From positions 30,925-94,924 of the forward strand of contig SHZK01000009.1 of NCBI GenBank assembly GCA_009692305.1: DNA of 64,000 nucleotides, read 5' to 3'. Under the pieces are notes generated by a model. That model saw only the letters and a program-made list of their open reading frames with translations. It was not told the DNA's origin and searched no databases. The translations under genes and the position numbers were made by a program. Shown piece by piece: positions 16,084 through 26,325 of this stretch. The number at the start of each line of letters is the position of its first letter. The stretch's first letter is position 1. This DNA is from Gammaproteobacteria bacterium. Its GTDB lineage: Bacteria; Pseudomonadota; Gammaproteobacteria; Pseudomonadales; Pseudohongiellaceae.

Positions 16084-16938
16084 TTACTTGAGTTCACGGT
16101 GCCGAATCTGCACGTTTCTAATCGTCGAACTGAAATGATTGCCCAGCTTTTCACAAAGGTATACCGAGCGATGTTGGCCGCCAGTACACCCCAATGCGAC
16201 CGTGATATAACTACGATTGTTGCTCTCGTAGTGTGGCAACCATTTTTGCAGGTAGTCGCGAATGTCAGCAAACATATCTGCCACATCTCTCTGTCGTTCG
16301 AGAAAGTCGACAACATCCGGATCGCGACCTGTTAGTGCGCGCAAGCTCGTATCCCAATATGGATTCGGCAAACAGCGCACATCGTAGACGATATCGGCAT
16401 CGACGGGCACGCCATTCTTGTATCCAAAAGATTGGAACAGCAAGGCGAGTCCGGTTTCCAGGGTTTCTATCAGGCGATGCCTGATCAAGTCGCGCAATTC
16501 ATGGAGGGACATATTGCTGGTGTCGATAGAGAGACTGGCCATCAACGCGATTGCCTCCAGCAGCTCCGACTCCTTCTCAATAGCCTCTTTCAGGCCGACC
16601 GTGTCAGTGCTAAGCGGATGTTTGCGACGACTTTCGCTGAAGCGTTTCAATAGCGTCTGGCTATTCGCATCAAGAAAGATGACTTCAGCGTGCAAGTCGT
16701 GCTGCTTGAGACCTTCGATGATCTCGGGTACTTGTTGCAGATCCGCTGAGCTGTTGCGAGCATCAATGCTCACCGCAACCTGGGAAATGCCCTTGGTGCC
16801 TGTATTAATGCGTTGGGCGAGGGCAGGCAATAAACTGGCAGGTAGATTATCGATGCAGTAGTAGCCACAATCTTCAAGCATATGCAGTACGGTACTTTTA
16901 CCTGCTCCGGATCTGCCGCTGATGATAGTGAGTTTCAT
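16084..16938 (-). CDS. rapZ: RapZ, RNase adapter / nucleotide-binding protein
   Basis: 284 residues from the ATG at 16938, exactly the E. coli length. The frame stays open to 17001 but that part is not conserved. Walker A is GRSGAGKSTVLHMLED near the N-terminus. Family markers are CIDNLPASLLPAL, VSIDARN, DANSQTLLKRFSESRRKHPL and the C-terminal ALGCTGGQHRSVYL. RapZ in E. coli binds GlcNAc-6-P, directs RNase E to the small RNA GlmZ and so controls GlmS. Neither GlmZ nor GlmY is in the window. It sits between ptsN and ptsO as in enterobacteria. Confidence 0.96.
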   Translation of the reverse strand: MKLTIISGRSGAGKSTVLHMLEDCGYYCIDNLPASLLPALAQRINTGTKGISQVAVSIDARNSSADLQQVPEIIEGLKQHDLHAEVIFLDANSQTLLKRFSESRRKHPLSTDTVGLKEAIEKESELLEAIALMASLSIDTSNMSLHELRDLIRHRLIETLETGLALLFQSFGYKNGVPVDADIVYDVRCLPNPYWDTSLRALTGRDPDVVDFLERQRDVADMFADIRDYLQKWLPHYESNNRSYITVALGCTGGQHRSVYLCEKLGNHFSSTIRNVQIRHRELK

Positions 16939-17020
16939 GTTGTCTTGTTTGTCTACGTTTCGATTGGTTTGGTTCAAGGGTATTGCGATGCGTTGTAACA
17001 AGAGACCGTGAATCTACTGG

Positions 17021-17470
17021 TTAATATGTGATAGCGATATTAAAGAGGTCTGCGTTGTCATTAGTATGTCGCAAGGTATAACAAAAGTCTTCATCGTTAA
17101 AAAGCGCTGCCAGACCTGCCAGTGTCTTTATGTGCTGGTCGTGCTGCTCTTCCGGCACGATGAGAACGAACAGGATGTCGACTGGTTTACCATCTATCGC
17201 ATCGAAGTCTATGGGTTTGCTCAAGGTGATCAGCGTGCCCACAATGTCCTGACACATGGGTACCCGACAATGGGGAATTGCTATGCCGTTGCCCAGGCCA
17301 GTGCTGCCAAGTTGCTCACGGGCCATGAGTGCATTGAATATTTCATCCGGTTCTACCGAGCCTAGCTCCTTGGCGATGTATTGACTGATTTTGGTAAGGA
17401 CACGTTTTCTGCTAACACCTTCAATGTTGCTATGGCAGCGTTCAGGTGTGAGAATTTCTTCCAGATGCAT
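17021..17470 (-). CDS. ptsN: PtsN, EIIA-Ntr of the nitrogen PTS
   Basis: 149 residues of the mannitol/fructose EIIA fold. The phosphorylated histidine is H67 in GNGIAIPHCRV, followed by the conserved IDFDAIDGKPVDILFVLIVPEE segment. It accepts phosphate from NPr and regulates K+ transport and stress pathways by protein-protein contact. It lies 98 bp downstream of rpoN, a gap too small for hpf, which commonly sits there. About 80 bp separate it from rapZ. Confidence 0.95.
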   Translation of the reverse strand: MHLEEILTPERCHSNIEGVSRKRVLTKISQYIAKELGSVEPDEIFNALMAREQLGSTGLGNGIAIPHCRVPMCQDIVGTLITLSKPIDFDAIDGKPVDILFVLIVPEEQHDQHIKTLAGLAALFNDEDFCYTLRHTNDNADLFNIAITY

Positions 17471-17568
17471 GATGAATGGGCTCTAAGCTTGTTGGGGGTG
17501 CTTGTGGGTTTAAGTTTAGTTGCGGTGCTATGTGATTATAGAATATGAAACCAGATTATTGCAGCAGC

Positions 17569-19068
17569 TTAAGTCAGGCGTTTGCGTTCATTTGAAGGCG
17601 CTATCGAAAGTGATTCCCGATACTTGGCAATGGTACGCCTGGCGACGTTGATGCCTTTTTCTTCGAGTAACTCGGCTATTTTAATATCACTCAGTGGTTT
17701 TCTGACATTTTCCGCAGCAACTAATTTCTTGATAATTGCCCGAATCGCGGTCGACGAGCACTCACCGCCACCGCTGGTGGAAACATGGCTTGAGAAGAAA
17801 TACTTAAGCTCAAAGATTCCTTTCGGAGTATGCATGTATTTCTGGGTTGTAACTCGCGAAATAGTCGACTCGTGCATGCTCACTGCTTCAGCTATGTCGC
17901 GTAGCACCAGCGGCGTCATGGCTTCTTCGCCATATTCCAGAAAGCCTTTTTGATGTTCGACGATGCGAGTCGCCACTTTCATCAGGGTTTCGTTACGGCT
18001 CTGTAAACTCTTTAAGAACCAACGCGCCTCTTGTAGGTTGTCCCGCAGATAATTATTGCCATCGCTGGAATCAGCTCGCTTTACCAGAGAAGCGTAATTG
18101 CTATTAATACGAATTTTTGGTGCTGTTTCAGGGTTCAGTTCTACTTTCCAATTGCCGGTGTCCGGGTTTTTACTGACAATTACGTCGGGCACTACATAGC
18201 TGGTTGAAGGCGGCGCGATATTTGAACCCGGGCGCGGGTCGAGACTTTCAATTATAACAATCGCTTCCTGCAGGTCGGCTTCTTTTAGCCGTGTGCGACG
18301 CATTAGCTGTGCATAGTCCCTGTGCCCCAATAATACCAGGTGCTCGCTGATGATGAGTTTCGCGTTTCTAATCACGTGCGCTTGTGCAGGATCATTAAAC
18401 TGATTTAGCTGAATCAGGAGACACTCTGCCAGATCACGGTAGCCCACCCCAACTGGATCAAACTGTTGAATGCGATGCAGCACCGCGAGAATTTCATCCA
18501 GTTCAATTCCCAGGTCTTCTGCAAAGCTGGAGTGAATGGATTCGACGTCCACGGTCAGCATGCCGTTCGTATCAATAGCATCAATAATCGCCATTGCCAC
18601 AGCCCGGTCCAGCTCTGACATGGGTGTAAGATTCAGCTGCCAGTAAAGGTGGTCTTGCAAGGTTTCCTCGACGCTGTTGCGAGATTCAAAATCCATCGAA
18701 TCAGATTCGAAAGAGCCGCCGGAATTTGCATAATTGGTCGGAAAATTGTCATCCCAGTTGTTGTCAACGGCATAGTCAGAGACTGACTGTTCGTCCCAGC
18801 TGGTTTCTTCGTTAGCCGCAGCAGGAGGCTGGGAATCGTCGGAATTGGCCGGTTGCTGTTCGCCGTTGGTGCTGGTGCTGTTTTGCGGTCGCAGGGTTTC
18901 TACTTCTTCGTTCGGCTCAGCCAGTTCCAGCATGGGATTCGACTCCAGCACCTGGTGAATTTCTTGCTGTAGATCGAGCGTAGAAAGCTGCAGCAGGCGA
19001 ATCGCTTGCTGCAGCTGGGGAGTCATGGTCAATTGCTGGCCAAGCTTGAGCTGAAGCGAGAGTTTCAT
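17569..19068 (-). CDS. rpoN: Sigma-54 (RpoN)
   Basis: 499 residues. Region I at the N-terminus is Gln/Leu-rich ([20 protein letters not shown]). An acidic Asn/Ser/Gln-rich linker covers about 55-115, and core-binding and DNA-binding domains follow. The C-terminal RpoN box is [10 protein letters not shown]. It directs RNA polymerase to -24/-12 promoters opened by AAA+ activators, typically for nitrogen, flagellar and stress genes. It follows lptB after a 215-bp gap, so it may have its own promoter, and is followed by ptsN. Confidence 0.97.
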   Translation of the reverse strand: MKLSLQLKLGQQLTMTPQLQQAIRLLQLSTLDLQQEIHQVLESNPMLELAEPNEEVETLRPQNSTSTNGEQQPANSDDSQPPAAANEETSWDEQSVSDYAVDNNWDDNFPTNYANSGGSFESDSMDFESRNSVEETLQDHLYWQLNLTPMSELDRAVAMAIIDAIDTNGMLTVDVESIHSSFAEDLGIELDEILAVLHRIQQFDPVGVGYRDLAECLLIQLNQFNDPAQAHVIRNAKLIISEHLVLLGHRDYAQLMRRTRLKEADLQEAIVIIESLDPRPGSNIAPPSTSYVVPDVIVSKNPDTGNWKVELNPETAPKIRINSNYASLVKRADSSDGNNYLRDNLQEARWFLKSLQSRNETLMKVATRIVEHQKGFLEYGEEAMTPLVLRDIAEAVSMHESTISRVTTQKYMHTPKGIFELKYFFSSHVSTSGGGECSSTAIRAIIKKLVAAENVRKPLSDIKIAELLEEKGINVARRTIAKYRESLSIAPSNERKRLT

Positions 19069-19283
19069 TGCATTAATTCTTGGATCGATAACACGGATGC
19101 GCCGCTTGTGTGGTTGTGTCTACTGCCGCAGTTTTTGAGCTGGGGGCGAGTATAGCAAGATTCATGCCTCTTTTGCATAGCTCTAAAGTTACGCTTGCTG
19201 CGTCGCTTCATGTCGTCGGCGATAATCTTGCCGGGGCATAGCCATTTTGGAAACGCGTGGTGGGGGTAGTTACGCAGCCGCTG

Positions 19284-20003
19284 TTAAATGCGGAACTGCT
19301 CGCCAAGATAGACTTCACGTACTTTGCTATTGCTGAGAATCGCATCTGCGTTGCCCTCGGCAATAATCTGGCCTTCGTTCACAATGTAGGCTTTCTCGCA
19401 AATCTCCAGTGTTTCCCGCACATTGTGATCGGTCAACAGGATGCCAATGTTGCGTGCCCGCAAATGGCGAATGATTTGCTTGATGTCGCTGACAGAAATT
19501 GGATCGACACCTGCAAACGGTTCATCCAGTAAAATGAATTTTGGATCTGTGGCGAGTGTGCGCGCAATTTCTGTGCGCCGGCGCTCACCTCCGGAAAGGC
19601 TCATGCCTTTATTGCGGCGGATATGCCCGATATGAAATTCGTCCAGTAAGGAGTCAAGCTTTATGCGTTTTTCAGCGCGGCTCAGATCCTTGCGTGTTTC
19701 CAGAATGGCGAGGATGTTGTCTTCCACGGATAGCGTGCGGAAGATGGATGAATCCTGTGGCAGATAGGCGAGACCATAGGCCGCGCGTTGGTGAATGGGC
19801 AAAGCAGTCAGCGCATCAGCCCCCAGTTTGATGCTGCCGCCATCAGCTTTCACCAGACCTACGATCATGTAGAAGCAGGTGGTCTTGCCAGCCCCATTGG
19901 GGCCAAGCAATCCAACAATTTCACCCTGGGCTACGCTGATAGACACATCCCGGACCACTGCGCGTCCGCCGTAGCTTTTGGCAAGATGTGTGGCAGTCAG
20001 CAT
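19284..20003 (-). CDS. lptB: LptB, ATPase of the LPS exporter
   Basis: 239 residues, one ABC domain. Walker [11 protein letters not shown]-loop YLPQDSSIF, signature LSGGE, Walker [14 protein letters not shown] and the H-loop in [11 protein letters not shown] are all intact. LptB forms a cytosolic dimer with LptF and LptG, extracts LPS from the inner membrane and pushes it onto the LptC-LptA bridge. lptF and lptG are not here, as is usual. It starts 15 bp after lptA in a kdsD-kdsC-lptC-lptA-lptB run. Confidence 0.96.
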   Translation of the reverse strand: MLTATHLAKSYGGRAVVRDVSISVAQGEIVGLLGPNGAGKTTCFYMIVGLVKADGGSIKLGADALTALPIHQRAAYGLAYLPQDSSIFRTLSVEDNILAILETRKDLSRAEKRIKLDSLLDEFHIGHIRRNKGMSLSGGERRRTEIARTLATDPKFILLDEPFAGVDPISVSDIKQIIRHLRARNIGILLTDHNVRETLEICEKAYIVNEGQIIAEGNADAILSNSKVREVYLGEQFRI

Positions 20004-20018
20004 AGGTAAGCGTCGACT

Positions 20019-20537
20019 CTAGTTGGACTGCGAATTGAAGACACCTTCGCAGGGTCCGGGTGCATCGCGAATAATATTCTGGTCTGCCAGATAAACGATA
20101 GATGCGCACTTCATGCTGGAGTCGGGCGTGGTGATGTTGGCGGTGCCAATCAGTTCGAGCAATGTCTGCCCGGTGGAATCTTCGGTATAGAGCAAGAGGG
20201 TTTCGCTCGTGCCTGTCACCACACCGCCGTTTTCGTCCAATTGCTGCTGATAACGCACCGGTGAGCCATGCACCGTTACCCGGATTAATTCGTTTGTTGT
20301 CGCCTTGTATTCGAAAATGGCTTCATCGCCATTTATTTGCAAGGTCCCCTGGGTAACACTGACATTTGTTTTCATTTCCAGAATGCGAATGTCTCCGCTC
20401 GTGCTCATGCTGGAGCCGCCGTCGGAACTGAACTGGATACCCTGGCGCTTGTCGGATTCGAGTCCATGGAGAACACCTGAATAGCAGATGCAGACACTGC
20501 CAAGGATTAAGAGAGACTTAATCGGGAGAATTTTCAT
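20019..20537 (-). CDS. lptA: LptA, periplasmic LPS bridge protein
   Basis: 172 residues with a signal peptide (MKILPIKSLLILGSVCICYS, ending near residue 25) and a beta-jellyroll OstA-type domain (GDIRILEMKTNVSVTQGTLQINGDEAIFEY). LptA oligomers carry LPS across the periplasm from LptC to LptD. Conservation is moderate, as normal for the family; position between lptC and lptB makes the call firm. Its start overlaps the lptC stop by 20 bp, suggesting translational coupling. Confidence 0.93.
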   Translation of the reverse strand: MKILPIKSLLILGSVCICYSGVLHGLESDKRQGIQFSSDGGSSMSTSGDIRILEMKTNVSVTQGTLQINGDEAIFEYKATTNELIRVTVHGSPVRYQQQLDENGGVVTGTSETLLLYTEDSTGQTLLELIGTANITTPDSSMKCASIVYLADQNIIRDAPGPCEGVFNSQSN

Positions 20538-21138
20538 AGGTGCCTCGAGTCTCTCGTTTAAAGAAAATTGCGTCCTGATTCAGGTCTGCGAACATTCCAG
20601 TAGACGTGAGTTGCATTGAATCTGTTACAACGGTGACGAGCCGATCGGTTTCCATGGTCTTGGTCTGTGGATTGAAATTTAAGTAGTCGGTTGTCAGCTG
20701 CATACGATTGCCGAGCTCATCAAGACTGTAAACTTCTATATCGCCTGACAATTCTATGGATTGAGTGGCAGCATCGGAAGCGCTGGAGCTGTCTGCATAA
20801 AGGGAAGAAATTCTGCCGGAATTGGCCACTATATTCCAGCGTGAATTGCCATCTTCATACAGACGAATATATGGCTTTTCAAGTTCGGTACTGTCATCGT
20901 TGAAATGCACTTGCCGCTCTGCCTGCAAGGTGTAGTTGATGGCGCCAGTATCATCAAACAGAACTGTGCTGATGCCCTCTGAATACGCATCATAGTCCAG
21001 CTGCAGTTTTGCCGATTCATCCGCGGACTGCTCGGTAAGCGTCTCAAAGGAATTAACGCCAAAATAGACGGCAATGGCGCAAATTCCAGCGATAAGAAAC
21101 AGACTGAAGCGACGCATAAGGAAGCTCTTGTTTAACAA
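20518..21138 (-). CDS. lptC: LptC, inner-membrane-anchored LPS transport protein
   Basis: 206 residues. A single N-terminal membrane helix (about residues 9-27, FSLFLIAGICAIAVYFGV) is followed by a periplasmic jellyroll (TVLFDDTGAINYTLQAERQV; TDYLNFNPQTKTMETDRLV). It takes LPS from LptB2FG and hands it to LptA. M8 (MRRFSLF) is an equally good start. It lies 60 bp after kdsC and overlaps lptA. Confidence 0.93.
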   Translation of the reverse strand: MLNKSFLMRRFSLFLIAGICAIAVYFGVNSFETLTEQSADESAKLQLDYDAYSEGISTVLFDDTGAINYTLQAERQVHFNDDSTELEKPYIRLYEDGNSRWNIVANSGRISSLYADSSSASDAATQSIELSGDIEVYSLDELGNRMQLTTDYLNFNPQTKTMETDRLVTVVTDSMQLTSTGMFADLNQDAIFFKRETRGTYENSPD

Positions 21139-21198
21139 TAAGCCAGCTTAGCACGATTGGCCATGAAGTGACTGGGTGAGAAATGTGTTTGGCAGCGG

Positions 21199-21729
21199 TT
21201 ATTCGAGAAACGCTTCGTATGCGCCGTGTGCTTCAAGCAGAAAGTCGGTAATTTCCCGCACTGCACCTTGGCCTCCCGGGGCATCTGTGATGGCATGTAC
21301 CACAGTTTTCACGCTGGCGTGACCAGCGGGTACGCTGAAGCTGAGTCCAACCGCTTGCAGTACCGGCCGGTCTGGCAAGTCATCACCGGCGTATGCAATT
21401 GCATGCAGCGGAAGCGCGCGCTCTTTGACGATTTCGTGCAGTACCTTGAGTTTGTCTTGCCGGCCTTGATACACCAGTTTGATGCCAAGATCGGCGCAAC
21501 GCTTGCGTACAATTTCTGATTGTCGGCCAGTGATGATTCCTACATCAACACCGATGCTCATCAACATCTTGATGCCATGACCGTCCAGCGTGTGAAACGA
21601 TTTAATTTCCTCTCCAGAATTGGAGAAATACAAGCGACCATCCGTGAGAACGCCATCAACATCAAGCAGCAGCAATTTGACACTGGCGGCCTGTGCTTTA
21701 ATCGATTTGGCATCCTGGTTGAATTTCAT
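21199..21729 (-). CDS. kdsC: KdsC, KDO-8-phosphate phosphatase
   Basis: 176 residues of the HAD superfamily C0 type, lacking a cap domain. The catalytic Asp pair is in LLLLDVDGVLTDG (first D nucleophile, second acid/base), with FHTLDGHGIKML, a GIITGRQS Thr motif and the Mg2+-binding YAGDDLPD. It removes phosphate from KDO-8-P to give KDO for LPS inner core. It is 8 bp from kdsD, in the same biosynthetic operon. Confidence 0.95.
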   Translation of the reverse strand: MKFNQDAKSIKAQAASVKLLLLDVDGVLTDGRLYFSNSGEEIKSFHTLDGHGIKMLMSIGVDVGIITGRQSEIVRKRCADLGIKLVYQGRQDKLKVLHEIVKERALPLHAIAYAGDDLPDRPVLQAVGLSFSVPAGHASVKTVVHAITDAPGGQGAVREITDFLLEAHGAYEAFLE

Positions 21730-21737
21730 AGGACAGG

Positions 21738-22712
21738 TTAAACCACGTTCGCGCGCAATAAATCGTGCATCTTCAGAATTCCTACCAGGTGGTCGTGGTC
21801 ATCCTTGACGATTAGCACATATACATTGGTGTCTTGCATCAGTCTCGCGGCTTCGGCAGCAAGTGCCTGCGCCTGAATATACTTGTATTGTGAAGACATA
21901 ACATCCTGTATCAGGGTGTTCTGAATATCGCGTCCAGCGTCGATGGTGCGGCGCAGGTCACCGTCGGTGAACACGCCAATAATTTCGTTACTTGCGTTTA
22001 CTACCGTGGTTAGCCCGAAGCCTTTCTCACTCATGACCAATAAAGCTTGTATAAGTGTCGTGGCAGGAGTGACGCGGGGAATTTCACTCCCCCCATGCAT
22101 AATGTCTTTGACCTTGACGAGCAAGCGTCGTCCCAGATTGCCCCCAGGGTGAGAGATTGCAAAATCATCCCGCGTGAAGCCCCTTGCCTCGAGCAAAGCC
22201 ATCGCAAGTGCATCACCGAGTACCAGGGCCGCAGTGGTGCTGGAAGTAGGTGCAAGCCCAAGCGGGCAGGCCTCTTCGCTCACCTTTACGTTAAGACTAA
22301 CAGTCGCCGCCTGCGCGAGTTCTGACTGCATATCGCCAGTCAGGCTTATGAGGGGGATTTGTTTCCGTTTTAGCACCGGCAGTAGCAGTGTGACTTCGCC
22401 AGTGCTGCCAGAATTTGAGATGGCAATGACGACGTCTTGCTGTGTAATCATGCCGATGTCGCCATGACTGGCTTCGCCAGGATGGACATACATCGCAGGT
22501 GTTCCTGTACTGGCCAAAGTTGCTGCGATCTTTTTACCGATGTGGCCTGATTTGCCCATGCCGGTGACGACCACTCTGCCTTTGCATGCCAAAATCAATT
22601 CACAAGCGGCAGCGAAATTTCCGTCAATTCTTCCACTGAGTTCAATGATCGCGTTTTTTTCGATTTCTATGGTGCGCAACGCGCTGGCTATTAGATCGGA
22701 TTTAGAGCTCAT
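21738..22712 (-). CDS. kdsD: KdsD, arabinose-5-phosphate isomerase
   Basis: 324 residues: an N-terminal SIS sugar isomerase domain (GRVVVTGMGKSGHIGKKIAATL; YVHPGEASHGDIGMI; AISNSGSTGEV) and two C-terminal CBS domains (from VKDIMHGG; VMSSQYKYIQAQALAAEAAR). It converts ribulose-5-P to arabinose-5-P, the first step toward KDO. The gene heads the kdsD-kdsC-lptC-lptA-lptB run; the usual upstream partner yrbG is broken here. Confidence 0.96.
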   Translation of the reverse strand: MSSKSDLIASALRTIEIEKNAIIELSGRIDGNFAAACELILACKGRVVVTGMGKSGHIGKKIAATLASTGTPAMYVHPGEASHGDIGMITQQDVVIAISNSGSTGEVTLLLPVLKRKQIPLISLTGDMQSELAQAATVSLNVKVSEEACPLGLAPTSSTTAALVLGDALAMALLEARGFTRDDFAISHPGGNLGRRLLVKVKDIMHGGSEIPRVTPATTLIQALLVMSEKGFGLTTVVNASNEIIGVFTDGDLRRTIDAGRDIQNTLIQDVMSSQYKYIQAQALAAEAARLMQDTNVYVLIVKDDHDHLVGILKMHDLLRANVV

Positions 22713-22748
22713 GATTTTCGATGAATTTATTAGTGGTTGATGGATAGT

Positions 22749-23163
22749 TCAACTATATATGCCTACAAACATTATCCCAAACCAGACGCAATATACAGCA
22801 ATGAATGCAGTGCCCGAGAAGCGACCAATCAGCTTTTTCTGTTTGCTGCAGCGCTAACATAGATGCGCAAGCACACAGGTAAATAGCATTACTGAAACGT
22901 AGTCAAGCTAGCGTGGTGCTCATATTAAGGGGATTTCACCCTCGCGCATTGTCGATGGCGAGTTTGGGATTGTCTTGCCGTGCAGCAACATCTGCAGAAA
23001 ATATTTCGGGAGTCAAAGTGCCGAATGCGACAACGGCGAGCCCGATCATCAGGGGAGAGATCACTGCATTGCGAGCCAGAACTGATGCGCCGAACACTAA
23101 ATTGTCCGCTCCCCGGGTCAGTCCAACGATTCCAAGGACGACAATTACTGTGTCGAGGAGCAT
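22749..23163 (-). pseudogene. yrbG: yrbG (CaCA-type Na+/Ca2+ antiporter) remnant with internal deletion
   Basis: The first 72 codons read a normal YrbG N-terminus: GLTRGADNLVFGASVLARNA and MIGLAVVAFGTLTPEI, the alpha-1 repeat of CaCA antiporters. Intact proteins then continue to over 300 residues; here the frame stops at NARG. Further along the same strand, 22752-22826 reads GRFSGTAFIAVYCVWFG and ends at TGA 22749-22751. That pattern matches the C-terminal last-helix segment of CaCA proteins. So both ends survive and the middle, about 220 codons, is gone. It lies between kdsD and mlaC, where an intact yrbG is expected. It is not functional as a transporter. Confidence 0.7.
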
Positions 23164-23373
23164 ATTTGAAGAGTTATTGATACCTGCATGACGCGATCAA
23201 TTGGAAGTGGGTTTGGAGAGATTTGCAAGTAATAATTTATTGCGCGGGGCAATTCATGTAAACTCCGCAGCGTTTGGAATAGTTCATTCGGTATTCAGGT
23301 ATTTGTGCATATTTTAGAGCAATATCTGCGTCCATTGAATCAGCACCGGGTCGCCTAAGCTGGGGATAAGCAG

Positions 23374-23973
23374 ATGAATATATTGAAGAAATTTCTGTTA
23401 GTGGGAAGTATGCTGTGGTTACTGCCTGGATTGTTGCAAGCGCAACAGTTAACGGCCGTGGAAACTGCCGAAATCGGTGTGCAGACGTTGCTTGAGACTG
23501 TAGCTGAATCCAAGGCTTACTTCCTGACTGACCGCGACCGCTATTATGCCGATGTTGAGTCGGTGCTTACTTCATTTGTCGATTTTAATGCGGTTGCTGA
23601 AGTCGTAATGTCGCGGTTCGCTGAATCTGCCTCAGATGCGCAGAAGCAACGCTTCGCCGATATACTTAAAACTACGTTGACACGGTTCTATGGTGCCTCG
23701 CTCGTGTCCTATGAAGGGCAAGAATTGGTATTTCTGCCTGACAATGTACCAGCTGCGCCTGGCGACGATACTGTTGTTGGAATGGAATTGCGTGGCGGAG
23801 ACAGTGCGTTACGCCTGCAGTATCAAATGTTTCTGAACAGTAATAATGAGTGGAAGCTGAAGAATATTAGCCTGGCCGGAATAAATCTTGGTCGCCAGTA
23901 TTTCACCCAATTTTCTGCGTTGATGACGAAATACAACAACGACATTGAGCAGGTGCTGGATAACTGGCAATAA
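23374..23973 (+). CDS. mlaC: MlaC, periplasmic phospholipid carrier
   Basis: 199 residues with a signal peptide ending near QAQ (about residue 24) and the MlaC/Ttg2D fold (YYADVESVLTSFVDFNAVAEVVM; LLQTTLTRFYG-like helix; WKLKNISLAGINLGRQY). MlaC shuttles phospholipids between the MlaA-porin complex and the inner-membrane MlaFEDB transporter. mlaF, mlaE and mlaD, normally directly upstream, are missing and replaced by the yrbG remnant; mlaB is also absent. GGGGATAAG precedes the ATG. It starts a plus-strand run with ibaG and murA. Confidence 0.93.
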   Translation: MNILKKFLLVGSMLWLLPGLLQAQQLTAVETAEIGVQTLLETVAESKAYFLTDRDRYYADVESVLTSFVDFNAVAEVVMSRFAESASDAQKQRFADILKTTLTRFYGASLVSYEGQELVFLPDNVPAAPGDDTVVGMELRGGDSALRLQYQMFLNSNNEWKLKNISLAGINLGRQYFTQFSALMTKYNNDIEQVLDNWQ

Positions 23974-23987
23974 CTTGGAGTAGTAGT

Positions 23988-24224
23988 TTGGAAGCGGATG
24001 AAATTAAGGCAATACTGGTGGCCGAGCTACCGGAATGTACGGTGACAGTAGAAGGCAGTGGGGGCAAATTTCTTGTATCTGCAGTCGGTGATGTTTTCGC
24101 TGGTTTGAATGCTGTCAAACGCCAGCAGACTATCTACAAAATTCTCAATCAGCACATTGCTAGTGGCGCGATTCACGCCGTGACTATGCGCTTGCAATCC
24201 GCGGCTGAGTCCAGGGCCAGCTGA
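23988..24224 (+). CDS. ibaG: IbaG/YrbA, BolA-family protein
   Basis: 78 residues with a probable TTG start at 23988 preceded by TTGGAG. The BolA-type helix-turn pattern (GGKFLVSAVGDVFAGLNAVKRQQTIYKIL, then GAIHAVTMRL) includes the VKRQQ segment typical of IbaG. Partners are monothiol glutaredoxins, with which BolA proteins bind a [2Fe-2S] cluster; IbaG is linked to acid resistance in E. coli. It lies 14 bp after mlaC; mlaB, which often sits between them, is not there. Confidence 0.92.
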   Translation: MEADEIKAILVAELPECTVTVEGSGGKFLVSAVGDVFAGLNAVKRQQTIYKILNQHIASGAIHAVTMRLQSAAESRAS

Positions 24225-24235
24225 ATGGGATTTGA

Positions 24236-25570
<1,335 letters not shown>

Positions 25571-25632
25571 TTTAATTTTATCGCATCTTTCTGATTTAAC
25601 TCATTGAAGTCATTCAATAGAGACTAGGCAGT

Positions 25633-26274
25633 ATGAATTCATCTCACCTGGTTATAGCACTGACAAAGGGTCGTATACTGGACGAAGTGCTGCCGCTCTT
25701 TGTGCAGGCTGGCATCGTGCCAGCGGAAGACATTTCCAAGAGCCGAAAATTGATTTTCGACACGAATATCAAGCATGTGAGGCTTATGGTAATCCGGGGA
25801 TCTGATGTGCCTACCTATGTTGAGTTTGGCAGTGCTGACATGGGTGTGGTTGGAAAAGATCTTATACTTGAATATGGCAGCGAAGGATTTTACGAGCCAT
25901 TGGATCTGAAAATAGCCAGGTGTCGCTTGATGACCGCTGAACCGGTGAATGCAATAGCCAGCAATGGGCGTTTGAAAGTGGCAACAAAGTTTACCAATAT
26001 TGCCAAGCAGTATTTTGCTGAACAGGGCAAGCAAATAGATCTGATTAAACTCAATGGTGCGCTGGAGTTGGCGCCATCGATGGGCCTGGCTGATGCGATC
26101 GTCGATATCGTGGACACTGGTAATACTCTCCGCGCCAACGGTCTGGAGCCGCGGGAGCTAATCGCCGAGGTGAGTTCGCGCGTAATCGTGAACAAGGCGT
26201 CGATGAAGATAAAGAACAAGATAATTCGAGAGATACTCGGCAAATTGCGCAAGGCTGTAGACTCAAGCAATTGA
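25633..26274 (+). CDS. hisG: HisG, ATP phosphoribosyltransferase, short form
   Basis: 213 residues, the short class without the C-terminal regulatory domain. Family motifs are [44 protein letters not shown] and the PRPP-binding [15 protein letters not shown]. It condenses ATP with PRPP in the first histidine step. Short HisG enzymes need HisZ for activity and feedback; hisZ is not in this window. hisD follows after 51 bp. Confidence 0.97.
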   Translation: MNSSHLVIALTKGRILDEVLPLFVQAGIVPAEDISKSRKLIFDTNIKHVRLMVIRGSDVPTYVEFGSADMGVVGKDLILEYGSEGFYEPLDLKIARCRLMTAEPVNAIASNGRLKVATKFTNIAKQYFAEQGKQIDLIKLNGALELAPSMGLADAIVDIVDTGNTLRANGLEPRELIAEVSSRVIVNKASMKIKNKIIREILGKLRKAVDSSN

Positions 26275-26325
26275 TGTGGCTGCAGTGTTAATACATGTTG
26301 ATTCACTATGTCTGCAAATTAACTC

